Shown piece by piece: positions 12,703-49,547 of a stretch of DNA of 64,000 nucleotides. How positions within the stretch are numbered: position 1 is the stretch's first letter; each line of letters opens with the position of its first letter. The notes beneath the pieces are model-generated. The model did not search any database. It had not been told where the DNA came from and saw only the letters and a list, made by a program, of their open reading frames with translations. This stretch comes from Actinostola sp. cb2023 (Eukaryota; Cnidaria; Anthozoa; Actiniaria; Actinostolidae), in contig JAUJYZ010000575.1 in the NCBI GenBank assembly GCA_033675265.1, positions 124,001 through 188,000 of the forward strand, given 5' to 3'. The position numbers and the translations under genes are program-made.

Positions 12703-14672
12703 ATTATCAAATGCCAAAGTGCTGCTGATTGCACTAGCACTCAAATATGTCATCCCTTCTTTAAAATTTGCTTAACGAAGAAGCGATCCCAGGTACCTTT
12801 TGGAAAGGCAAGTGATCAGTCTTCCTGTAAGCTGAAGTGTCTTGTCAACGAGTATTGTCATCCAATGGTACAGAGATGTCTGCCATATCTGACTCTGCCT
12901 TCCACCAGAAACCACATGAAGCCTACCTCACCTAACTGCAAAAACGACAGCAACTGCGCATCAAACAAGTATTGCCACAAGCGCTTTAAGAAGTGCCTGG
13001 ACATCCTGGCAATACCTACTTTGTCTTCCACCAAGAGCACTGCCGTTGCCTGCAAAAACGATTCCTACTGCACAAACCAACAATATTGTCACGACTTCTT
13101 CAAAATATGTTTGGTGAAGCCGACGATGGTTTTCAATACTACCACATCGCAAACACAGTTTGCTTGCTCGACCAATGCAGACTGTCAGGCCGGGCACTAC
13201 TGCCACAACATGACTCAGATCTGCCTGCAAATGCGCAATGTAACACAATCGACTTCGGCCGCATCGCGTACGAAACAACACTTTTGCAGGACAGATTCAG
13301 ACTGCAGGATCACCGAGTTCTGCTATCGCATATTTGGAACGTTTACAAACTCGAAACCCGTCGGAGCACGTCATCGTCGCAAATGCAGTGGTGGGTCGCG
13401 CTGTTCGACCAAGAGAATCCATCATACGAACACAGGTGCTTGCATACCGAAAATGGTCGAATTTCATCCCTCATCTTTCGATTGCACCAGAGATGAAGAC
13501 TGCAGCGTTGGCATGTGCTGTTTGAAGAAACTTGGAATCTGTAGACATATTGTGAGGAAAGGGGAACCGTGCGTTACCAAGGTAACAACATTATAAACAG
13601 CGATTTCGGTCTGTGGCAAAGCCATGGCAGAATGAGCTTTAATTGATTATTTTTGTCACCGATTGCAATCCACTGTTCTAAAATAAAACAGGGCTTGTAG
13701 ACCACAATGAGGGTTTATCATGTAATTTCAAAACTCATAGGACAAAAAATGATTATCATAGCTGGAAAGAGCTCGTTGAAATTAGTAAAAATGTGACGTT
13801 TGGAAAAGATCGCTCCACAAATTACGAAGATATGAATTTTCAAAAATCGAAATTTTATATGAAAACCTATGGAAATTACGCTTGGAGGCAACTCTTGCCT
13901 CCAACAAAGGTTTTCATACAAAATTTCGATTTTTGAAAATTCATATCTTCGTAATTTGTGGAGCGATCTTTTCCAAACTTCACATTTTTACTAATTTCAA
14001 CGAGCTCTTTCCAGCTATGATAATCATTTGTTTGTCCTATGAGTTTTGAAATTATGTGATAAACCCTCATTCATTGCGAACCTAACTGAGAAATATCTCA
14101 TTATTTTTATATAATAAGTTTTTTGGCGCGCAATTAAAGGCACACAAATCCGCCATCATTTTTAGGACAGTGGATTGTGGAATAGTCTATTTTGTTTATA
14201 TGTTCGTATGACAACGACTTCTTGAAAGGCGCGAAAAAAATATATATATATACAAAGAATAACGTTTCCCAAATTTCTTCACAACCTAATTAGGAAAACT
14301 CAGCTATACACAGTGCAAAGCATTTGCTCTAGCTGACATGGTTAGATTTTCTATAGGTTCGGAAATACGGGCAACAAAATCGTGCAACTTGTCGCGCAAC
14401 ATTGTTGCGTTGCAAGTTGAAAAGAAAATGTTGCTCGTATTACCACTCCGCGCGCGCACATTGTTGCACGAAGTGCGAGCGCGGAGTGGTAATATGAGCA
14501 ACATTTTCTTTTCAACTTGCAACGCAACAATGTTGCGCGACAAGTTGCACGATTTTGTTGCCCGTATTTCCGAACCTTAAGGTTAAAATGTGTCATATAA
14601 ATTTTAAATTATTATTTGAGGGCCATGAGTTCATCAGTGAAAACTGTTAAATGTACCCTCGTGAAATAAAGT

Positions 14673-14703
<31 letters not shown>

Positions 14704-14929
14704 ATTAAATGAAAATCCGTTTTAACACTTGTTTAAGAACGCAGATTTCATCTGTCCTTGCTCGGCAAAACTCTCTTGCAAACCAAATCCAAGAGGTAAA
14801 AAGCTCAAGGGACGACGCCTGGAGAGAAAGCTGAAAATCCCCAAACGCATTCGTCAAGCTCTCAAAATCAAAGGACTACTCTATCACAAGAAGTACCTTT
14901 ACGGTCGATGCCAACACGTGTCAACTTAA
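12703..14929 (+). CDS. Dickkopf-like secreted cysteine-rich protein (5' end not found)
   Basis: Two exons are joined in phase 0: 12703-13581 (acceptor TTTAATTCCCAG, donor ACCAAG|GTAACA) and 14738-14929 (acceptor CTTGTTTAAG, stop TAA). The first encodes tandem modules of the form C-x5-C-x4-YCH-x4-CL, for example CKNDSNCASNKYCHKRFKKC and CKNDSYCTNQQYCHDFFKIC, resembling the start of the Dickkopf Cys-1 domain. It ends in the Dickkopf/colipase-type motif CTRDEDCSVGMCC followed by KGEPC. The second exon completes that fold with CPCSAKLSC and a late Cys in YGRCQH, after a Lys/Arg-rich loop. Dickkopf proteins are secreted modulators of Wnt signalling through LRP5/6; that role here is inference. The open frame upstream of 12703 (from 12520) is hydrophobic and Cys-rich but is probably intron, so the signal-peptide exon is missing. 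The last intron holds two foldback elements. The number of Cys-1-like modules is unusual. Confidence 0.72.
13663..14182. mobile_element. Long palindromic element inside the Dickkopf-like gene intron
   Basis: Arms of about 180 bp (about 13708-13890 and 13895-14070) are nearly perfect reverse complements, with words such as AGCTGGAAAGAGCTCGTTGA and GATCGCTCCACAAATTACGA. Outer ends match as CAATCCACTGTTCTAAAA and TTTTAGGACAGTGGATTG. The transcript could form a very stable hairpin. No coding sequence. Confidence 0.88.
14356..14578. mobile_element. Near-perfect palindrome, second foldback in the same intron
   Basis: Arms of about 105 bp start AGGTTCGGAAATACGGGCAA and meet around 14465 at a short GC-rich centre. 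Left and right arms are nearly identical in reverse complement, which suggests recent insertion or gene conversion. Confidence 0.9.
14612..14702 (+). repeat. Retroelement 3' tail with (ATT)n
   Basis: GTACCCTCGTGAAATAAAGT is followed by (TTA)n, the typical end of a SINE or LINE tail. It lies just before the last exon of the Dickkopf-like gene. Confidence 0.55.
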
Positions 14930-15244
14930 AGTAGATATCTGTGCGGAACAAGGTGGCCGCAAATCAAAGTGCTGGTGGTATAATACAGTAAATCACCGCT
15001 TGGTAAAGTGTAGACATTACATCTAGTTTACCTATGAAACTATAGATGAACTGAGACAATCGATAACAGCTACAGTGGCGTGAGACTGAATTGTTTCATC
15101 TCTGATGAGGTAGTTGGGAAGACAATATATATAATATAGTCTTATCCAAGTCAATTTGGCTGTCACTCACTGATGCACAGTTAGTTCCTTACAATATGTA
15201 TATCCAACTAGCTGTTACAATAGTGCTGAGGATATAAAAGTTAT
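14930..15244. other. 3' flank of the Dickkopf-like gene
   Basis: Non-coding sequence after the stop codon at 14927-14929. No AATAAA occurs close by; the nearest is at 15530-15535, beyond a foldback element. Confidence 0.35.
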
Positions 15245-15403
15245 AGAGTCGTTTCCGTACGAGTGGGAAACCTACGGTAGCGTGACAATCAAATGGCTTC
15301 CTTTCTGAACCAATCAAAAAGCGTGCAGTTGCATCTGATCCAATCAAACTCTTTCAATACGACACGGCACCGTAACTTTCCCACTCATACGAAAACGACT
15401 CTA
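15245..15403. mobile_element. Foldback element, family B, copy 1
   Basis: The ends are AGAGTCGTTTCCGTACGAGT and ACTCATACGAAAACGACTCT, flanked by TAT/ATA. The inner part has GGGAAACCTACGGTAGCG and CGGCACCGTAACTTTCCC. Other copies are at 34332-34530, 36400-36884 and 53130-53328. Confidence 0.87.
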
Positions 15404-15646
15404 TATACAAGTTATGCAATGGTTTAGAGTTGTATACCATGGAATATCTCACGCATCACTTGCAGTTTCTATAATTAAGTACACTATAATACAGTTGACA
15501 AGTGGGGTATTCCATGTTATTATATGGCAAATAAAATTGGTGAATTGTGATTGGTTAAATAGCAGTCCATAACTTCTCCTACGGACCATAGTTAATATAA
15601 CATCTTTTTGTGTGTATTTGTTTGTGCAGAAGCCATATAATAAACA

Positions 15647-15801
15647 CCTTATTAACCTCCTTTACTCGGTCCGTACCGTTATGGATCCGCGTTTCCCTCC
15701 ACTTTTTTAGGACCCGCTCGCTACGCGCATGGGTCATAACTCAGTGGAAAAAAAACCGGTCCATAAATTACGGTACGGACCTCACGCTCGGTTAATATGA
15801 G
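15647..15801. mobile_element. Inverted-repeat element with CGGTCCGTACC arms
   Basis: The left arm has TTACTCGGTCCGTACCGTTA and the right arm GGTACGGACCTCACGCTCGG, so the two ends pair imperfectly. The middle is 'gacccgctcgctacgcgcatgggtc'-like. I associate this repeat type with coral genomes; that is recollection. Confidence 0.6.
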
Positions 15802-16332
15802 GTATGTATACAACGAGAAATCATTGTATAACTTATTTATCCCACATCATAGAAAATATCAGAACAAACACGACTGCGCTGTATCATGGGAAGGAAGCGT
15901 AGGATACCGCGAAATATGACTGTATTTTCTATAATGTTGGGTATTAATTAGTGCTGTAAATGTTAATCGCAAGTTGTCATGCTTATTAAATAAACACGCG
16001 CGAAATTGAGGTATTTAAATGTAGCGCCAAATCAGTTCATGCAGTGAATCAAATGTACTCCAAACAGAAGCAATTAAATGCGCTGTTTAGTAGATGTTCC
16101 TGTCCAGAAACAATTTCTGTTGCACCTGCTTTGTGCAAATGGCGGCAATTTCATCGCAATCCAAAAAAAAAACACCAACAGGCATAGATTTTTCCTTTTT
16201 TATCAAAGGGAAAGTTCACTTAAATAAACCTGCCCGGCCTCATCACCCCACAAAAAATAATACGTTCTTCCAAAAACACTGTTGGAAATGTTGGAAGGTG
16301 GCAATTTCCATACTTGATAAGATGCTGGAAAT

Positions 16333-16334
<2 letters not shown>
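15802..16334. other. No gene seen
   Basis: Non-coding. The last 70 bases before the poly-G run contain TTGGAAATGTTGGAAGG, like the body of family C repeats. Confidence 0.35.
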
Positions 16335-16368
<34 letters not shown>

Positions 16369-16688
16369 ATTTTTGGGTAGGGGTGTGCCGCGGACAACTC
16401 AAAACCCTGACCCTATCCCAGACCTAAAATTTTGATTTTCCATACCCTATTCCAGACTAAAGCTTTAAAATGTATACCCTATCCCAGACTAAGGCATAAA
16501 AATATATACCCTATCCCAGATTGAAAGCGTGCTAAAGGGATATGTAAACTGATAGCGACTGATAATGGCGTTATTGCGGAAACCATACCCTATACCAGAC
16601 CAAAAACGATACCCTACCCCAGACCTGGGAGCTCAAAAACCATATCCCTATCCCGCGGCACATACCCGTATAGCGTATATAGGGGAGT

Positions 16689-16779
<91 letters not shown>
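16335..16779. repeat. Element bounded by poly-G (33) and poly-C (90) runs
   Basis: G occupies 16335-16367 without interruption and C occupies 16690-16779. Between them, variants of ACCCTATCCCAGACCTAAA recur about seven times, next to GGTAGGGGTGTGCCGCGG. A related sequence in reverse orientation lies at about 58045-58170 inside an NTF2 intron, without long homopolymers. Frames reading poly-P or poly-G are artefacts. Confidence 0.9.
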
Positions 16780-16781
<2 letters not shown>

Positions 16782-17823
16782 CGGGCTGGAAATGTCCAGG
16801 AACATCGAGATATCTTGGACATTCGAGCCTTGTGCACATTCCCTATAGGTACATGCTCTAACATAGCACGAAATTCCTTGAAATTCAAGTTTCACGATGT
16901 TGGAAATTCAATTCCCTCGCATATCCAATGCCTTTAACATTTTCACCATATTTTCATCATATCGAGAAAACGCCTGGTGCAAGTTAGTTTAACATTAAAA
17001 TGACAGGCATAATTGGAAGGTGCAGCATCTGGAAGAACCTTTTGTGTGTGTTTCCTAGTCTAGACAAGAGTATCTAGAAGGGCCATTAATGTCGCAGCCC
17101 CTTGTAGAAGAAAGATTCTAAATATTTCAGTATTCTGTAAACGAAAGCAGATGAACGGAATAAAGTTTAAAAAGGGAGTTGCATTGATAGTTATTTGTGG
17201 GTAGGTCAAATCGACCATGATTTCATGGCGTTTTCGAAAGGGATCCCATTTTGGTTTGTACCTATAAATTATAAAACAGCAGCTATTCTATCCGCGTTTC
17301 CATAATAAAGGAATGTTGTGGAAACTTTGATGTCAAGTTCTGAATGTAGTCGGGAACGTTGTGCCTTCAGGAGCGCAACACTTTTTAACAAACTCAACAA
17401 TATTATAGACATAGGTATCAGGGTCTTCGGAATGTCATCTGCCTGGGTTGCGCAACTACTTCATCACCAGATCGCGTTAAATCATCTTTAGGTCCTTCAG
17501 CCAAGAGGAGGTACATATGATTGCCATTGTCTTCCAATTTCACTTGAATAGGTCATGCACCAGAGTTCATGCACATTTTTTATGCGCAACAATACAATAA
17601 TTGTGCAATTTCAAACCTTTAAAATCTGCAGATGTATTTGTCTGTTGATGCCATTCTAAATATATCATTAGCGGTTGGCGGTCCAAGTTCAACGGGTGTC
17701 TTCCTGCTTTCTGCACAAAGGCCGATTGAGTGCTATATATAAAACGCAAGAGCAAAACTAACATAATACCATTTTTGGTTGCCTTTTTCACAAGCCCTCC
17801 CACCCAGAATACACACAAGGGAA
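16780..17823. other. No gene seen
   Basis: Non-coding. The first 130 bases have family C-like words (CTGGAAATGTCC, TTGGAAATTCAATTCC). The remainder shows no splice-supported frame. Confidence 0.35.
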
Positions 17824-18017
17824 TACAGTGGATCCTCTATATAATGGCCACCCTCGGAACTTCGCAAAGTGGCCGTTATATAGAGGCGGCCGCTTGATAG
17901 TGGTATACATAAGTTACAGAGCTTGACTGACAAAAAAAATATCGTGACCTTGAAAAGTGGCCGCAGAATAGAGGGTGGCCGCTTAATACAGGTCCGCTAT
18001 ATAGAGGTTCCACTGTA
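17824..18017. mobile_element. MITE with TACAGTGGA...TCCACTGTA ends
   Basis: Terminal inverted repeats TACAGTGGATCCTCTATATA and TATATAGAGGTTCCACTGTA, including a TA duplication. Inside are GTGGCCGTTATATAGAGGCG-type words. The ends and TA target fit a Tc1/mariner- or pogo-type non-autonomous element. A related GGTGGTCGCTTAAGAGAGGT phrase is at 36050-36080. Confidence 0.8.
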
Positions 18018-18766
18018 TTTCATAGTTGAGAATAGACTTGCCCCAAGTCGTCCTCTCTTATAGATCCCAGATGTAAGGACTTTTCGAAAGTCAAAGTCAA
18101 ACATGTGGAAGTCATTAGAATTGCGGTAAGATCACTCGTGCAGCCTGAAATGACATTTTTGAACTTTAGCCTTTTAATGCGACTACATGGAATGAATATG
18201 AACAAATCAAAAACATTCTTTTGCAAGATCACGTCTTACTCGTGGAACCGTAGGTACTCGACTAGATGGGCCCACTTTGTGTTTGTATATACAACTGACC
18301 TGTAGAGACTTAGACCATCAGCTACATGTGATATCGTCTGACTACATTGGGTAATGCCTTTCCTTTTCAAACATCAACATAGTATGTTGTTGAATTGGAA
18401 TCACGTCGTGATTGTACAGAAGATTGGCTATGTTTAAATGTTCCAGAAATTCGGTATGAATTCGGAAGTGTTGGTATGAGATTCCCAAAGGGACTACTTA
18501 AACGGTGTCTCATACGGTGACTGAATTACAAGACTATTGATTGCAATAAAAATAAAAACAACTGCAGTAACAATATATATCAAATCGCAGAAAAGCTATT
18601 TCAGTTATTAATGGTGTGTTCGCAATAGCTAAAACAGTTTACACATTGATAATGGTGCATCTTTTTGCAAGAACTGTTCAGTCGTTTAGTGGACAAATGA
18701 GGCGCTCCGTGATGATAGTCCAGGGAAGTGACCACACAAGAAGACAATCAGCATGCCCACTTGACA
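18018..18766. other. 3' flank of the ficolin-type gene
   Basis: Non-coding region on the minus-strand 3' side of the stop at 18767. It should include that gene's 3' UTR. No further exon is evident. Confidence 0.35.
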
Positions 18767-25900
<7,134 letters not shown>

Positions 25901-26640
25901 CGCTAACAACACACACAGTGATAGCAATTTAGTAGGGGTAAACGCTGTCCCGCGTGATGAGGTAGATTCTGGTCATGACCGAAGGAACGAATGACACACT
26001 ATACTTAGCAGCAAATAATCAGCACCGTAATATACACCGGATATGGATCATAAGCCCTTTTGCGAGATCAGCGTTGTTAATACCTCGTTTAAATCGAACT
26101 TGCTACGTTCCTAGACCATCGACATGCGACTAGCTTGGTTTACGTAACACTAGCGTCACTCCACTCGAAGTTCAGAGGAGTAGATGAAAGATGATCCGCA
26201 AAGGAACTCATCGAGGAATGGTGTGATGATTGTAGCGTTACCGTGACCACCGCCCATTGAATTAGGCAAACATTAGTACTGCAAACATTGATAAGTGGCT
26301 GAACACCACCAGAAACACAACATGTTAGCACATCAGCGGGTAAATGATTCAACAGATGTTCAATTGATCACCTTGAAATTGTCATTGAAATTTCATCGAA
26401 AATGGCATTTGAATCATGCACTACCGACGCACTATTTTACCAGTAATGAACCCCTGCACAGCATGACACAGCTCGTAACACTAACCCACAACAGGCTGCA
26501 CGTGTTGCATATGGACAGAATGTTTCACACTCAGTTTTTTAATCTAGAATTATCGATGGGGTGAATGACTATATCTTTCCATCGAAAAAAAAGTAAAGCA
26601 AAGCTACCTTATTTAACGTTGGTAACTCGTAACAGTAATT
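25901..26640. other. Upstream region of the ficolin-type gene
   Basis: Non-coding sequence 5' of the ATG at 25900 (minus strand). It should hold promoter and 5' UTR. No recognisable core element. Confidence 0.35.
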
Positions 26641-26644
26641 CAAC

Positions 26645-27690
26645 TGACAAACCTGAGGTCGACGATAGTAGTAGTAGTAGTAGTAAGACTTTATTTAAAG
26701 AGGGTGTCACGTGACAGTATAAAAGTAAACTGACAAACCTGAGGTCGACGATAGTAGTAGTAGTAAGACTTTATTTAAAGAGGGTGTCACGTGACAGTAT
26801 AAAAGTAAACTGACAAACCTGAGGTCGACGATAGTAGTAGTAGTAAGACTTTATTTAAAGAGGGTGTCACGTGACAGTATAAAAGTAAACTGACAAACCT
26901 GAGGTCGACGATAGTAGTAGTAAGACTTTATTTAAAGAGGGTGTCACGTGACAGTATAAAAGTAAACTGACAAACCTTAGTAGTAGACTTTATTTAAAGA
27001 GGGTGTCACGTGCAGTATAAAAGTAAACTGACAAACCTGAGGTCGACGATAGTAGTAGTAGACTTTATTTAAAGAGGGTGTCACGTGACAGTATAAAAGT
27101 AAACTGACAAACCTGAGGTCGACGATAGTAGTAGTCTCCCTCGCATCCGTTCTTAGTTCCGTCACGCAACGCGCTCGTGCGAGCGCGTGCGTGACGGAAC
27201 TAAGAACGGATGCGAGGGAGACTACGATAGTAGTAGTTAGACTTTATTTAAAGAGGGTGTCACGTGACAGTATAAAAGTAAACTGACAAACCTGAGGTCG
27301 ACGAGTAACTGACAAACCTGAGGTCGACAAACGAGTACGATTGTAGTAGTAGTAAGACTTTATTTAAAGAGGGTGTCACGTGACAGTATAAAAGTAAACT
27401 GACAAACCTGAGGTCGACGATAGTAGTAGTAGTAAGACTTTATTTAAAGAGGGTGTCACGTGACAGTATAAAAGTAAACTGACAAACCTGAGGTCGACGA
27501 TTAGTAGTAGTAGTAAGACTTTATTTAAAGAGGGTGTCACGTGACAGTATAAAAGTAAACTGACAAACTGACGAGTGTAGTAGTAGTAAGACTTTATTTA
27601 AAGAGGGTGTCACGTGAGGTCGACGAGTAGTAGTAGTAGTAAGACTTTATTTAAAGAGGGTGTCACGTGACAGTATAAAAGTAAACTGAT
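26645..27690. repeat. Tandem array of ~80 bp units, 13 or so copies, with (TAG)n and CACGTG
   Basis: Each unit reads AACTGACAAACCTGAGGTCG, ACGA, a variable (TAG)2-6, then GACTTTATTTAAAGAGGGTG and TCACGTGACAGTATAAAAG. The ACTTTATTTAAAGA-GG phrase recurs at about 49687-49705 after (TGAA)n, as in retroelement 3' tails, so the unit probably arose from a tail. Every unit contains the E-box CACGTG. The array is broken by a palindrome at 27131-27225 and decays after 27690. Confidence 0.93.
27131..27225. mobile_element. Near-perfect 95-bp palindrome inserted in the array
   Basis: Arms GTAGTCTCCCTCGCATCCGT through CACGCAACGCGCTCG pair with CGAGCGCGTGCGTGACGG through ATGCGAGGGAGACTAC. There is a single extra A and almost no loop. 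It can form a cruciform. Similar CTCCCTCGC...GCGAGGGAG foldbacks are, as I recall, common in coral genomes. Confidence 0.92.
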
Positions 27691-28402
27691 AAACTTGTGG
27701 CCCTAACTTGTGGCCCTAACGGTGCGCGACGATAGTTTACTCCCCTGACAGTATAAAAGTAAGCTGACAAATCAGTGACTCCGTTTTACACGTGACAGTA
27801 TAAAAGTAAGCCGCACTGAGGTCGACGAGCTACTCGGACTTTTTAAAATCACGTCATAAATATCAAACCTGAGGTCGATATCGTAAGACTAATTTAAAAA
27901 AACTTCATTTCAGTATAAAAGTAAAAAAAACTTGTGGCCCTAACGGTGCGCACTTTACTCCCCTCTCTTTTCATACGATTTAAAGCCGCACTGATAGATT
28001 TTAAAAATCATACAATATGTGAAGATATGAACACGAAAAAAAACTATATTTCATCGGAAATACGATTTTAATCAGAATATTTTCTCGTGTTGGAAATCGC
28101 CCATGTATATACTATCCTTGTAATTCACACTTTCTACATGCACAGATATAAATATGTTTGGGTTTTAATTTAAGAACTTGATAACATTTTAAAGAAAATA
28201 TCGTCTTATTTGTTAAATATTTTAAAAATTTCTCTTGCACCTTCTCGTTATAAACAAGAGAAGGAAACACAAGCGAAATAATAAAAATGTATTTACATTT
28301 TCGATCACGCAAGCATGACTGCCTGTTCTCAGTTATGGCTTGCGCAGAGACAACGAAAAAGGCATGGAGCCTGTTTCCACAACCCTCTTGTGCTTTGTGC
28401 CT
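27691..28402. other. Degenerate array remnants, no gene
   Basis: Contains broken pieces of the ~80-bp unit and two copies of ACTTGTGGCCCTAACGGTGC (about 27711 and 27930). From 28000 on the sequence is AT-rich and non-coding, on the 3' side of CEP89. Confidence 0.6.
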
Positions 28403-28602
28403 TCGTCTCGAGTACAAACCTGAGAACATTATGACTATCAATTCACACCCTTCTTGTGCTTTATCATGCTCGAGAGTCCAGCGGTGCTCTTCGGCGCGGG
28501 GACAAAGTTTCACCCGAGCCCGCGACGAAGAGCACCGCTGGAGTCTCGAGCATGCGTCTCGAGTACAAACTTGAGAACATCATGACTATCAATTCACACA
28601 CG
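28403..28602. repeat. Direct repeats flanking a palindrome, next to the CEP89 stop
   Basis: GTCTCGAGTACAAACCTGAG through ATCAATTCACAC occurs at 28402-28448 and again at about 28556-28601. Between them CATGCTCGAGAGTCCAGCGG (28467) pairs with CCGCTGGAGTCTCGAGCATG (28553). It lies 15-215 bases past the CEP89 stop, so it is probably in the 3' UTR, where the arms would form a stem around a GC-rich loop. Confidence 0.85.
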
Positions 28603-28615
28603 ATTCAAAGACGTT

Positions 28616-48942
<20,327 letters not shown>

Positions 48943-49019
48943 TTTGAGGGTCTCTTGGCGCATGCGCACACGGTAAAAATGCCCAGCGGTTGCTATAGCA
49001 ATTTTCGTGATTTGCGTGA

Positions 49020-49182
49020 ATATATCATTTTCTCATTCACTTGACTAACTGCCCTTCAAACAAAAGGACCAAGTTGAGGCTAACGTTGAGTAAGGTACAA
49101 TGGATTGGAGCTACAACATTGGCCTCAACTTGGTCCTTTTGTTTGAAGTACATGTAGTCAAGTGAATGAGAAAATGGTATAT
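49020..49182. mobile_element. Foldback element just upstream of CEP89
   Basis: Left TATATCATTTTCTCATTCAC and TTGACTA pair with TAGTCAAGTGAATGAGAAAA on the right. Inner AACAAAAGGACCAAGTTGAG pairs with CTCAACTTGGTCCTTTTGTT. It begins about 80 bases upstream of the CEP89 ATG (48942), so it may overlap the promoter. Confidence 0.88.
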
Positions 49183-49325
49183 TTGCGTGATGTTTTGTCA
49201 TTCATTCCATTTTGTCCCATTTCACTATATGATATCATCCAATAACCTGCTCTTTTCCTTTTCTTAGTTTCAACCATTCTATATGCCATATTCCAAATTA
49301 GTTTTCATTCACTTCAGTTATGTGT
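49183..49325. other. Intergenic, no feature
   Basis: Short AT-rich spacer between two foldback elements. Confidence 0.4.
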
Positions 49326-49547
49326 GGCCACAGGTAGCCCAAGCTCACCATTTGAAGCTTTATAGAGATTATGCAGTGTAAATTTATTGAAAATCGAAAA
49401 TACGATAAATCGTTTTTAAATTGTTTGTATTTGTTCGTTGTGAGTTTATTTAACTTTGAGGGAAATTCGGTGTCGCTACGATTAAAATTAAGTGAGTTGT
49501 ATGTAGGGTATATAAGCTCACCATTTGAAGCTTGGGCTACCTGTGGT
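49326..49547. mobile_element. Foldback element, family E, copy 2
   Basis: GCCACAGGTAGCCCAAGCTC with ACCATTTGAAGC at the left pairs with GCTTCAAATGGT-type sequence and GCTTGGGCTACCTGTGG at the right. The end word CACAGGNAGCCCAAGC is shared with 47241 and with single words at 34041 and 61530. Confidence 0.85.

Noticed and set aside
14304..14596. Three overlapping frames of about 80 codons with near-identical sequence on both strands
   Set aside because: They come from the palindrome at 14356-14578, which reads alike on both strands.
16565..16895. Proline-rich and glycine-rich frames
   Set aside because: They are translations of the C90 homopolymer and its complement.
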